A DNA stretch of 64,000 nt from assembly GCA_016713435.1 (NCBI GenBank), contig JADJPD010000006.1, positions 310,001 to 374,000 on the forward strand. The letters are read 5' to 3'. The first letter of the stretch is position 1. Each line of letters starts with the position of its first letter. This DNA comes from Gemmatimonadota bacterium (GTDB taxonomy: Bacteria; Gemmatimonadota; Gemmatimonadetes; Gemmatimonadales; GWC2-71-9). A model generated the notes under the pieces. The model ran no database searches, was not told the origin of the DNA, and saw only the letters and a program-made list of their open reading frames with translations. Both the position numbers and the translations under genes were made by a program. Shown one piece after another: positions 35,671 through 43,637 of the stretch.

Positions 35671-35903
35671 GTGACTCAACGCAGAGTCGCGGAGGACGCA
35701 GAGTACGCGGAGGGATCGAGCCCGGGGTGGCGCAGTGCCCACCTCCGGGCTCCGTTCATTTTGGGTGGGGTGCCTCGACCGGCGGGGTGCGTTGCCGGAC
35801 CCAGACTCACACCCACAATAACACCATGGGCTCACCTTGCAGTGAGCCCATGATCAACGAGCAGTTCCTCTGCGGCCCTCTGCGCCTCGGCGTCTGAGTC
35901 AAC
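35671..35903. repeat. 233-bp MITE-like intergenic element with imperfect terminal inverted repeats
   Basis: Left end (35671-35713) begins GTGACTCAACGCAGAG and continues with CGCGGAGGACGCAGAG; the right end (35867-35903) read in reverse begins GTTGACTCAGACGC and continues with GCGCAGAGGGCCGCAGAG. About 33 bp can be aligned with a few mismatches and one or two gaps. The interior has no gene on the plus strand and contains a perfect 11-bp hairpin. GCAGAG-rich repeats of this kind are scattered in many bacterial genomes. The element lies between the permease stop and the BadF kinase and supplies the kinase's last codons. Confidence 0.65.
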
Positions 35904-36841
35904 CCCGCTGCACCACGCCCCGCGACCCCGCTATTTCGCCTCAGTCTCGCGGCGAGGTGGATCGCGCCGGTGGCCGGGTCGAGCGGCTCGGACCTGAGGC
36001 GCAGGCGCGGCTCTTCGGCGAGCTTGGTGGTCAGCAGCCGGTAGAGCGGCCCCTCGGCGAAGAGGAGCCCGCCGTTGAGCGCCACGTCCACCGGTTGGCG
36101 CACGTCGGCGCCGAAGTCGGGAAGGAGGCGATGGACCAGGGCGGTGAGTTCACGGGCGCCGTAGTCGATGATGCCGGCGGCCACCGTGTCGCCCTGCTGG
36201 GCGGCGGTGAAGACGGCGGGGGCGAGGGCGGCCACCTCGGGTGGCCCGGCGGCGGCGGCCCAGCGGACGAGCATCTCGAGCGTCTCGCTCCGGGTGGCGG
36301 CCAGGAGCAGCGTGGAGAGCTCGGTCTTGGGGCTCCGCCCATCGGCCGCGCGGCCCACCGCGCCGAGCGCCGCCCGGCCGATGGCGTATCCGCTGCCTTC
36401 GTCGCCCATCTGCCAGCCGTAGCCCCCGGAGCGGTGCAGCCGGCCGAAGGGATCGCGCGCGATGGCCATGCTGCCGGTGCCCGCCGTGACCACGATGCCC
36501 GGCTTCTCGCCGAAGGCCGCGGCCAGCGCGAGCTCCGTGTCGCCGGTGACGTGGAGCCGCTCCGCCACGGACTCGGTGCGGAGCGCCTGCCGCAGCTCCT
36601 CTTTTTCCTCGTCGCGCCCGGCGCCCGCCGCGCCCGCCACCAGCACGTCCCCCCGCAGCCGCCCCGTCTCGGCCAGCGCGCGGCGGGTCACCTCGGCGAT
36701 GGTCGCCGCGCAGGCGATGCCCCGGCCGCTCCGCATCTTGGCGCCAGGACCGGTGGCGCGCGCGAGCACCCGCTCGCCCTCCGCCACGATCGCCACCGTC
36801 TTGGTCCCGCCGGCATCCACGCCGACCACGATGGGACTCAT
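35807..36841 (-). CDS. BadF/BadG-family sugar kinase (N-acetylhexosamine kinase-like)
   Basis: 344 aa. Actin-like ATPase fold: phosphate-1 motif VVGVDAGGTKT, VAGAAGAGR, VTAGTGSMAIA, and GGYGWQMGDEGSGYAIGR in pieces, which is the hallmark of the N-acetylglucosamine/N-acetylmuramic acid kinase branch of this family. The ATG at 36841 overlaps the upstream symporter stop (ATGA), so transporter and kinase are coupled. The last 31 residues (from LTQTPRRRG) lie in the MITE-like element and do not look like kinase sequence; the native end was probably near the LAARLRR segment. Role in phosphorylating an imported amino sugar is inferred from NamZ, NagZ and AmiE-like genes nearby. Confidence 0.85.
   Translation of the reverse strand: MSPIVVGVDAGGTKTVAIVAEGERVLARATGPGAKMRSGRGIACAATIAEVTRRALAETGRLRGDVLVAGAAGAGRDEEKEELRQALRTESVAERLHVTGDTELALAAAFGEKPGIVVTAGTGSMAIARDPFGRLHRSGGYGWQMGDEGSGYAIGRAALGAVGRAADGRSPKTELSTLLLAATRSETLEMLVRWAAAAGPPEVAALAPAVFTAAQQGDTVAAGIIDYGARELTALVHRLLPDFGADVRQPVDVALNGGLLFAEGPLYRLLTTKLAEEPRLRLRSEPLDPATGAIHLAARLRRNSGVAGRGAAGLTQTPRRRGPQRNCSLIMGSLQGEPMVLLWV
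35825..35852. terminator. Perfect hairpin inside the MITE-like element
   Basis: CATGGGCTCAC (35825-35835) pairs exactly with GTGAGCCCATG (35842-35852) around the loop CTTGCA. It lies inside the 3' end of the BadF kinase reading frame, so it may fold in that mRNA or act as a terminator carried by the element. Confidence 0.5.
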
Positions 36842-38313
36842 GCCGACTCCTTCCCGCGCCGGAGCGCAAACACGAGGCCGGCGCCCACCGTGAGCGCCGT
36901 GCCGAGCGGAACATACCACGGCCACGCGAGGCGGCCCACCGGCTGGAGCCAGGCAAGCGCGGGCAACTGGCCGAGCTGCTTCGCGAGGAAGACCACGAGC
37001 ATCACTGCGACGCTCACCCCGATGGCCGGCAGCACGTCCCGCCCCCGCACCCGGCCCGCCATCCCCGCCAGGAGGTAGGCGCCGAGCAGCCCGCCGTAGG
37101 TGATGGACGCAATCGAGAGGGCGAAGACCACCACCGAGCCCTGGCCCCCGCCGGCAATGGCGTTGAAGGCCAGGGCCGCGCCCGTGATCAGGATGCCCCA
37201 GCCCACGGTCCAGAGCCGCCCCACGTGGAGGAGGCGCACCGGGTCACGCTCGCCGGTCCAGCTGGCGTAGAGATCGTGGGTCACCGACGACGCCAGCGCG
37301 TTGATGGCCGAGCTCTGGGTGCTCATGGCCGCCGCCAGGATGGCGGCCACGACGAGACCCGCGAGGCCGGTGGGCAGGTGCTCCACCACGAAGCGCGAGA
37401 AGAGCTGGTCGGCCGGGACGCTCTCCGGCGCCAGGTTGGCGGCCCAGAGCGCCGTCCCGATCAGCAGGAAGAGCGCAAACTGCAGCAGCACCACCACCCC
37501 CGAGCCCACCAGCGCGCGGCGGGCGTCGGGGAGCCCGCGACTGGCCAGCAGCCGCTGCACGATGAGGTGATCCGTCCCGTGCGACGCCGCCGACAGCATC
37601 CCCCCGCCCACGATGGCGCCGAGCAGGGTGTAGGTGGACGTGAAGGAGATGGTCGGGTCGATGAACCGCAGCTTGCCGGCCGCGGCGGCGTGGCTCAGCA
37701 CCACGCCCGTGCCCCCCGCCATGTCCGCCGCGATCGCGAAGGCCGCCACCCCGCCCGCCACGTATACCACCAGCTGGATCACGTCCACCCACACCACCGC
37801 CTTGAGGCCGCCGTGCCAGGTGTAGGCCAGCGTCACCACGCTCATGGCCAGAATCGAGAGCGGGATGCTCCAGCCGGTGAGCACGGCGAGCGGGATGGCG
37901 CTGGCGTAGACCCGCACGCCGTCGCCCAGGGCGCGGGTCACCAGGAAGATGCCGGACGCCGCGCGCCGCGTCACCGGCCCGAACGACGACTCGAGCCGCG
38001 CATACGCCGTCTCCTGCTCCCCGCGGAAGTAGCCGGGCAGCAGCCACAGCGCCACGCCGATCCGCCCGATGAGGTACCCGATGGGGAGCTGCAGGAAGGT
38101 GAGGTCGCCGCGGGCGGCTACGCCGGGGACGGAGATCACCGTCAGCGCGCTGGTCTCCGTGGCCACGATGGACAGCAGGATGGCCCACGCCGGCAGGTCC
38201 CGGGCGCCGAGGAAGTAGTCCCCCGCGGTGGCCTGCCGGCGGGACATCCAGAGGCCCACGCCCAGCGTGACCACGAAATAGAGCGCGATGACGGCGAGGT
38301 CGAGCGACGACAG
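36838..38313 (-). CDS. Sodium:solute symporter (SSS family), probable CTG start
   Basis: About 491 aa, thirteen or so membrane helices. SSS features: DYFLGARDLPAWAILLSIVATETSALT in pieces, GRIGVALWLLP, ISFTSTYTLLGAIVGGGMLSAASHGTDH in pieces, and AAAMSTQSSAINALAS, the sodium-site region of helix 8. The first ATG/GTG-type codon (38274) falls inside helix 1. A CTG at 38313 gives the normal family opening (LSSLDLAVIALYF) and has GGGAGG five nt upstream, with an in-frame TGA just before it, so CTG is the likely start. Translationally coupled to the BadF kinase. Sialic-acid, sugar or amino-sugar uptake is plausible. Confidence 0.85.
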   Translation of the reverse strand: MSSLDLAVIALYFVVTLGVGLWMSRRQATAGDYFLGARDLPAWAILLSIVATETSALTVISVPGVAARGDLTFLQLPIGYLIGRIGVALWLLPGYFRGEQETAYARLESSFGPVTRRAASGIFLVTRALGDGVRVYASAIPLAVLTGWSIPLSILAMSVVTLAYTWHGGLKAVVWVDVIQLVVYVAGGVAAFAIAADMAGGTGVVLSHAAAAGKLRFIDPTISFTSTYTLLGAIVGGGMLSAASHGTDHLIVQRLLASRGLPDARRALVGSGVVVLLQFALFLLIGTALWAANLAPESVPADQLFSRFVVEHLPTGLAGLVVAAILAAAMSTQSSAINALASSVTHDLYASWTGERDPVRLLHVGRLWTVGWGILITGAALAFNAIAGGGQGSVVVFALSIASITYGGLLGAYLLAGMAGRVRGRDVLPAIGVSVAVMLVVFLAKQLGQLPALAWLQPVGRLAWPWYVPLGTALTVGAGLVFALRRGKESA

Positions 38314-38348
38314 GGCGGCCTCCCGGGCTCAGGCGGGCAGCGACACGA

Positions 38349-38380
38349 AGGGGGAGCGAACCTGGCGGCTCGCTCCCCCT
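38349..38380 (-). terminator. Hairpin terminator after the A-type Fe-S carrier gene
   Basis: An 11-bp perfect stem, AGGGGGAGCGA (38349-38359) with TCGCTCCCCCT (38370-38380), and a 10-nt loop. It lies between the Fe-S carrier stop and the symporter start, separating the two minus-strand units. Confidence 0.7.
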
Positions 38381-38410
38381 GGGTGACTCCTCACGCGAGG
38401 AGGACGGGGC

Positions 38411-38779
38411 TCAGACGGTGAAGCTGCTCCCGCAGCCGCAGCCGCCGGTGGCGTTCGGGTTGTGGAAGGTGAAGCCCGACCCCTGCATGGAGGTGACGTA
38501 GTCCACGGTGACGCCGTTCAGGTACTGCATGCTGAACCCGTCCACGAAGACCCGGATGCTGTTGATCTCGGCCACCACGTCGTCCTCGAGGGCCCGCTCC
38601 TCGATGTTCAGGCTGTACTTGAAGCCCGAGCAGCCGCCCGGCATGACGCTCACCCGGAGGCCGGCGCTCTCGGCCGGGACCTGTTCCGCGGCCATGAACT
38701 TCTGGACTTCCTCGGCGGCACGGTCGGTGATGGTCAGGGTGAAGCCGGGGGTCGAGACCTGCTGATCCGCGCTCTGCAT
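38411..38779 (-). CDS. A-type iron-sulfur cluster carrier (HesB/IscA/ErpA family)
   Basis: 122 aa from ATG 38779. It accepts Fe-S clusters and passes them to apo-proteins. The three conserved cysteines are visible: one in MPGGCSGFKYSL and the CxC pair in TGGCGCGSSF; the VFVDGFSMQYLNGVTVDYV strand is also typical, although many members have DPxS rather than DGFS. Single gene flanked by a terminator downstream. ErpA and IscA cannot be separated by eye. Confidence 0.93.
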   Translation of the reverse strand: MQSADQQVSTPGFTLTITDRAAEEVQKFMAAEQVPAESAGLRVSVMPGGCSGFKYSLNIEERALEDDVVAEINSIRVFVDGFSMQYLNGVTVDYVTSMQGSGFTFHNPNATGGCGCGSSFTV

Positions 38780-38932
38780 GGGCTGCTCCGTGGCTCTAAA
38801 TGGTGATGGCGGCGGCCGGCCTTCGGTCGTCGCCCTCAACCTTCCGGGATAAGTGTACGGCCGGACCCGGAGCGCTGTCAATTGAAGGATCGATGAGACC
38901 CGCCCCGGGGAGGCCTTCCAAGTCGTTGTGGC

Positions 38933-39812
38933 TCAAGGTGCTGCAAGCAGTGCCGGGAAGGCGCGCACCACCCGGTCGACGACCGCGCCCCGGAGGCCGG
39001 CCAGGCGGGTGTTGGTCCGGCTGGGGTGGACGCGGTTGGTGAGGAGGACGATCACCAGGGAGCGAGTGGGGTCCACCCAGATCGAGGTGCCGGTGAAGCC
39101 GGTGTGCCCAAAGCTCCGCGGCGAGATCAGCGTGCCACCGCTGCTCGGCTGGCTCGGCGTATCCCAGCCCAGTGCGCGGCTGGAGCCGGCCGGCAGGTCG
39201 GCGCGAGTGGTGAAGAGCCGGACCACGGAATCGGCGGCCCAGCGCGCCAGCATCCAGTCGCCGAAGGCGAGGAGGTCGCGGGCGGAGCTGAAGAGGCCGG
39301 CATGGCCGCTCACGCCGTCGAGGCGGGCCGCGTTCTCGTCGTGCACCTCGCCGCGCAGGACGCGGCCGCGCCAGGGATCGTCCTCGGTGGGGGCGATGCG
39401 GGGACGCCACTCGCGGGGCGGCAGGTAGCGGGTGTCGTGGAGGCCGAGCGGCTGGTACACCCGTTCGGCGAGGAGGGAGTCGATGCGGCGTCCGTACGCC
39501 AAGCTTGCCCTCCTCGACGGCCAGGATCACCGCCGGCGTCAGGCCCACCACCTTGGTGACCGAGGCGAGGTCGTAGACGGTGGCGCTGTCGGGGCGGCGC
39601 GGGTCGTCGAGACCGAGGTGGCCGGTGCCGTGATAGTAGTGGCGGCCCTGCACGCTCACCGCGAGCACCGCGCCGGGCGCCACACCGTCGGCGATCAGGG
39701 AGTCGAGGAAGTGGGTCGCGTCGCGCCAGCCCGCGCGGGTCGGCGCCGGTCCCGCCGGCGGCGCCGCGCAGGCGATGGCCAGGGGCAGCAGCAGGAGCGC
39801 CGCGCGCCTCAC
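38933..39812 (-). pseudogene. Serine hydrolase of the beta-lactamase/AmiE type, with internal deletion and frameshift
   Basis: The GTG at 39812 overlaps the NagZ stop (GTGA) and starts a lipoprotein-like signal (LLLLPLAIAC). The first frame carries the class C-like SxxK nucleophile motif (DLASVTKVVG). After AVEEGKL (near 39505, at an AAGCTT) the frame changes and resumes at YGRRIDSLLAERVYQPLGLHDTRYL in pieces, ending with HTGFTGTSIWVDP, the KTG-like third motif region. At least 65 residues that normally include the YxN motif are missing; the product is about 293 codons. In Bacillus subtilis the AmiE homologue lies with nagZ and namZ, as here, and removes peptide from muropeptides. Either a pseudogene or an assembly collapse. 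Confidence 0.8.
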
Positions 39813-41554
39813 CGCAGGAGCCCGTACCCGACGGGGAAGGCCGGCGGCAGGCGGACCGGGAGCCGCCCGGTGATCGGCACCAGGGTGCTGAGCGCGCGGC
39901 CGGCGGCCCACTCGCTCACGCTGTTGGCGCTCCAGGCCAGGAGGTAGCTCCGCGCGTGCTCGAGCTGGGAGGCGATGTAGGGCGAGCCGAGGGACACGAT
40001 GGCGGTGCGCCGCCGCCGGCTCGTCTCGTCGACCAGGCGGGCCAGCGCCTCGGGGATGTTCAGGTGGCCCTTGTTCTCCTTGGTGCGCACCGCGATGGCG
40101 AAGACCACGTAGGGCGTCTTCCGGATGAGGGCGCGGGCGCTGTCGAGGCTCTCGGGGCCGCTCGCCGGCCAGAGGCGGAACATCGTCACGCGATGGCCGG
40201 TGGCGCGGAGCTGGCGGGCCAGCACGTTGCCCACGCTGCCGGCATTGTCCTCGCCGTAGGTCACCAGCGTGAGGGCGCGCGGGGCGGCGCGGAGGCTGTC
40301 GATGGTGCCGGTGCTGTCGCTCGCCAGCACAATGCTCCGGGTGGCGATGTCGCGGGCGCTGGCCTGGAAGCGGGCGCCGCCCACGATCTCGGGGATGCTG
40401 TCGAGCGGGACGGTGCGCTGCCGGAACAGGCCGAGGCGCCACTTGAGGAAGACCACGCGGCGCACCGAGCGCTCGAGGCGCTCGTAGGTGACGCGCCCGC
40501 TCTCGACGGCCTGGGTCATGGCGCTGATGGCCTGCCCGGGATCGGCCGGCATGAGCAGCAGGTCGGAGCCGGCGAGGAAGGCGAGCACCGCGGCCTCGCC
40601 GGCGCCGTACTTCTGCACCACGGCGCCCATGTCGAGCGCATCGGTGACCACGAGGCCCTGGAAGCCGAGCGAGTCGCGCAGGACACCGGTGAGGATGGCG
40701 GGGTCGAGCGTGGCGGGCCGCCCGGACTCCCCCTGCAGCTTCGGCAGCACCAGGTGGCCCGACATCACGAACGAGACGCCAGCGCCCACCGCCGCGCGGA
40801 ACGGCATGAGCTCCACGCTGTCGAGCCGCGACCAGCCGGCGCCGATGACCGGCACGGTGATGTGCGAGTCGGTGCCCGTGTCGCCATGCCCGGGGAAATG
40901 CTTGGCGGTGGCGAGCATGCCGTGGTCCTGGATCCCAAGGACGGTGGCCGCCACGAGGCGCGCCACCAGCGCCGGGTCCTCGCCGAAGGACCGGGTGTTG
41001 ATGATGGGGTTCTCGGGATTGTTGTTGACGTCGGCCACCGGGGAGAAGGTCAGGTGGATACCGACGGCGCGGCCCTCGAGGGCGGTGACGCGTCCCACTT
41101 CATAGGCGTCCTCCTCCCTCCCGGTGGCCGCGATGCCCATATTGCTGGGGAAGGGCGTGCCGCCGTTGAGCCGGAAGCTCGAGCCGCTCTCCAGGTCGCT
41201 GGCCATGAGGAGCGGGAGGGGCGAGCGCAGTTGCAGCCGGTTGAGCCGGCTGGCAATGTCGAGCGGCGAGCCGATGGAGACGATGATCCCGCCCACGCGG
41301 AGGGAGTCCACCCAGCGCTGGGCCACGGTGAAGGCGCTGTCGTCGCTGGCGGCATAGCCCCCGGGGATCCAGGGCATCACCAGCTGCGCCACCCGCGCCG
41401 CGAGCGGGAGCGAGTCGAGCAGCTGCTCCACCGCCAGCGAGTCGTCGGTGTGCGGTGGCGGCAGCCCGCGGATGTGGGTGGCCTGCGCCGCCACCGGGGC
41501 GGCGGCGAGGACGAGGAGCGCAAGCGAGAGCGAGAGCGTATGCGAACGAGGCAC
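39809..41554 (-). CDS. nagZ: NagZ-like beta-N-acetylglucosaminidase (GH3), exported
   Basis: 581 aa from GTG 41554 with a signal peptide (SLSLALLVLAAAPVAAQA). The NagZ loop KHFPGHGDTGTDSHITVP provides the Asp-His pair used as acid/base in this branch of GH3, and VVTDALDMGAV carries the nucleophile Asp. A C-terminal GH3_C domain follows from about residue 370. It cleaves terminal GlcNAc from peptidoglycan fragments; the signal peptide places it outside the cytoplasm like B. subtilis NagZ and unlike the cytoplasmic E. coli enzyme. Its start overlaps or nearly abuts namZ on the other strand. Confidence 0.9.
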   Translation of the reverse strand: MPRSHTLSLSLALLVLAAAPVAAQATHIRGLPPPHTDDSLAVEQLLDSLPLAARVAQLVMPWIPGGYAASDDSAFTVAQRWVDSLRVGGIIVSIGSPLDIASRLNRLQLRSPLPLLMASDLESGSSFRLNGGTPFPSNMGIAATGREEDAYEVGRVTALEGRAVGIHLTFSPVADVNNNPENPIINTRSFGEDPALVARLVAATVLGIQDHGMLATAKHFPGHGDTGTDSHITVPVIGAGWSRLDSVELMPFRAAVGAGVSFVMSGHLVLPKLQGESGRPATLDPAILTGVLRDSLGFQGLVVTDALDMGAVVQKYGAGEAAVLAFLAGSDLLLMPADPGQAISAMTQAVESGRVTYERLERSVRRVVFLKWRLGLFRQRTVPLDSIPEIVGGARFQASARDIATRSIVLASDSTGTIDSLRAAPRALTLVTYGEDNAGSVGNVLARQLRATGHRVTMFRLWPASGPESLDSARALIRKTPYVVFAIAVRTKENKGHLNIPEALARLVDETSRRRRTAIVSLGSPYIASQLEHARSYLLAWSANSVSEWAAGRALSTLVPITGRLPVRLPPAFPVGYGLLR

Positions 41555-42823
41555 GTGGGTCTCGGGATGGTGGCGGTCGTGGGGGCGGCGCTCGCCGTGG
41601 CGCCGCGCGCGCGGGTGGCGTCGGCGCCGGTGCGGCCCGGGCTCGAGGTGCTGCTCAGCGACAGCGTGCACCTGGTGCGCGGCAAGCGGGTGGGCCTGCT
41701 CACCCATCAGGGCGGGATTGACCACACCGGCCGGCGCGGGGTGGACCGGCTGCTCGGCGCGGGAATCGCGGTGCGGGCGCTCTTCAGCCCCGAGCACGGA
41801 TTCCGCGGCACCGCCGATCCCGGCGCCCCGGTGGCCTCCACCATCGACTCGGCCACGGGCCTCCCAATCTACAGCCTCTACGGGCCCGGGGCTCAAGTCT
41901 CGCCCGCCATGCTCGCCGGGCTCGACGTGCTGCTGATCGACCTGCAGGATTCCGGGGCGCGCTACTTCACCTACGTCGCCGCGGCGGTGCGGGTACTCCG
42001 CGCGGCCGAGGCAGCGCACCTGCCGGTCGTGGTGCTCGACCGCCCGAACCCCATCGGCGGTGCGGTGCAGGGCAACGTGCTCGACCCGGCCCGGTTCAGC
42101 AGCGACGTGGGGTTCCTCGCGGTGCCGATGCGCCACGGGCTCACCTTCGCCGAGCTGGTGCTGCTGGCGCGGCACGACCTGGGCCTCGGCGCCGAGGTGC
42201 ACGTGGTGCCGATGGCCGGTTGGAAGCGGGCGATGTACTTCGACGAGACCGGGCTGCCCTTCGTGGCGCCGTCGCCCAACCTGCCGACGCTCGAGGCGCT
42301 GATCCACTATCCCGGGCTCTGCCTGTTCGAGGGCACCAACCTCTCGGTGGGGCGGGGCAGCCCCCGGCCGTTCGAGCACCTCGGGACGCCGGGGCTCGCG
42401 CCGGCGGCGGTGGCGGCACGGCTCGCGGCGCTCCGGCCGCCGCTGCCGGGGGTGCGGTTCGAGGTGGACAGCTTCACGCCGGTCCGCCCCGGCGACCAGA
42501 AGCTGGCGGACACCCTCCTCGCCGGGCTGCGGTTCATCGTAACGGACCGGCGGCAGTACGACCCCACCCGGACGGCGCTGGCGGTGCTGCAGCAGTTCGC
42601 CAACCTGCCCTTCCACCAGTGCCTGGACTGCGCGGACGCCGACAGCCTGGCCGACGCGGCCCAGTTCACCCTCCAGTTCCTTCCCCGGCACTTCCTCCGG
42701 CTGGCGGGCGACTCGACGGCCCTGGGCTGGGCGGAGGCCGGCGCGGACCCGGCGGAACGCTGGCGCGCCCAGCGCGAGGCCTACCTGGTGCGGCGGCGGC
42801 CCTTCCTCATTTACCCCGAGTAG
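41540..42823 (+). CDS. namZ: NamZ-like exo-beta-N-acetylmuramidase (DUF1343, GH171)
   Basis: 427 aa. Start is ATG 41540 or ATG 41567; a weak signal peptide follows (MVAVVGAALAVAPRARVASA). DUF1343 features: GKRVGLLTHQGGID, FSPEHGFRG, IDLQDSGARYFTYV, LDRPNPIGG, GLTFAEL, and FEGTNLSVGRGSPRPFE in pieces. Family founder NamZ (YbbC) of B. subtilis releases MurNAc from the non-reducing end of peptidoglycan chains after NagZ removes GlcNAc, and the nagZ partner is divergent here. Together they would dismantle glycan strands from the end. Confidence 0.92.
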   Translation: MRTRHVGLGMVAVVGAALAVAPRARVASAPVRPGLEVLLSDSVHLVRGKRVGLLTHQGGIDHTGRRGVDRLLGAGIAVRALFSPEHGFRGTADPGAPVASTIDSATGLPIYSLYGPGAQVSPAMLAGLDVLLIDLQDSGARYFTYVAAAVRVLRAAEAAHLPVVVLDRPNPIGGAVQGNVLDPARFSSDVGFLAVPMRHGLTFAELVLLARHDLGLGAEVHVVPMAGWKRAMYFDETGLPFVAPSPNLPTLEALIHYPGLCLFEGTNLSVGRGSPRPFEHLGTPGLAPAAVAARLAALRPPLPGVRFEVDSFTPVRPGDQKLADTLLAGLRFIVTDRRQYDPTRTALAVLQQFANLPFHQCLDCADADSLADAAQFTLQFLPRHFLRLAGDSTALGWAEAGADPAERWRAQREAYLVRRRPFLIYPE

Positions 42824-42858
42824 GCCCCGGGGCCGCAGGCGTTTGGCAAGGGGGCGCC

Positions 42859-42877
42859 CGGGGCCCTCCGGGGCCCG
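42859..42877 (+). terminator. Hairpin after namZ
   Basis: CGGGGCCC (42859-42866) pairs exactly with GGGGCCCG (42870-42877) around TCC. It is followed by A+T-richer sequence that may hold the next promoter. Confidence 0.55.
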
Positions 42878-42885
42878 AATCCTTC

Positions 42886-42910
42886 CTATAACCCGTTTCC
42901 CCAGTTATAG
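42886..42910. promoter_or_regulatory. TATAAC/GTTATA inverted repeat upstream of the inositol-lipid operon
   Basis: CTATAAC (42886-42892) and GTTATAG (42904-42910) form a perfect 7-bp inverted repeat with an 11-nt spacer, in one of the few A+T-rich patches of the window, about 70 nt before the phosphatidyltransferase GTG. It could be an operator or simply contain the -10 (TATAGT). Confidence 0.4.
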
Positions 42911-42980
42911 TTTGCCGCGGTTTTCAGGCCCCGCTCCGGCGGGTCCACACCCGTCCGCACCCCCGGGGGACAGTCATCCG

Positions 42981-43637
42981 GTGAAGCTCATCACCAAGCC
43001 GGTCGAACGGGCGTTCTACGCCGTGACTCAGCCCTTGGTGAACGCCCTGATCCGCGCCCGGGTGCGGCCCAACGCCATCACCACCGTGGGCACGCTGTTC
43101 GTGGTGGTCTCGGCGGCGGCGTACGGGCTCGGCCAGGTGCGGCTGGGCGGGCTCCTGTACCTGGTGAGCGGGATCGTGGACACGCTCGACGGGCAGGTGG
43201 CGCGGACCAACGCGCAGGTGACGAAGTTCGGGGCCTTCTACGACTCGACGCTGGACCGGGTCGGCGACGGGGCCACCTTCATGGGGGTGGCCGTGTACTT
43301 CCTGCTCGCCCCGGCGGGCAGCGTGGTCTACCGCGACGCGGCGGTGATCATCGGCATGGTGGCGATCATCGCGTCGCTCCTCGTCTCGTATGCCCGTGCG
43401 CGGGCCGAGGGGCTCGGGCTCGACTGCAAGGTCGGGCTGGTGCAGCGGGCCGAGCGGATCCTCGGCCTGGGGCTGCCGTCGCTGCTCTTCGGGGCCGGCC
43501 CTGGGGGCCAGCTCCTCTTCTGGATCGTGACGATCCTCGCGCTCGCGTCGGTGATCACCGTCGTGCAGCGCTTCGTGTACGTCTACCAGGTCACCGAGGG
43601 CGCACGGGCGCCGGAGGGGCCGAAAGGACAGTCCTAG
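42981..43637 (+). CDS. CDP-alcohol phosphatidyltransferase, probable phosphatidylinositol(-phosphate) synthase
   Basis: 218 aa, about six membrane helices. The catalytic signature D-x2-D-G-x2-A-R-x8-G-x3-D-x3-D is complete: Asp67, Asp70, Gly71, Ala74, Arg75, Gly84, Asp88, Asp92. The next gene, overlapping by 1 nt (TAGTG), makes inositol phosphate, so the likely acceptor is inositol-1-phosphate and the product phosphatidylinositol phosphate. Synthesis of a soluble inositol phosphodiester is an alternative. GTG start at 42981 with GGGGGA upstream. Confidence 0.88.
   Translation: MKLITKPVERAFYAVTQPLVNALIRARVRPNAITTVGTLFVVVSAAAYGLGQVRLGGLLYLVSGIVDTLDGQVARTNAQVTKFGAFYDSTLDRVGDGATFMGVAVYFLLAPAGSVVYRDAAVIIGMVAIIASLLVSYARARAEGLGLDCKVGLVQRAERILGLGLPSLLFGAGPGGQLLFWIVTILALASVITVVQRFVYVYQVTEGARAPEGPKGQS

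Noticed and set aside
35671..35903. Insertion sequence with transposase
   Set aside because: No transposase or other gene fits within 233 bp; only a non-autonomous element is supported.
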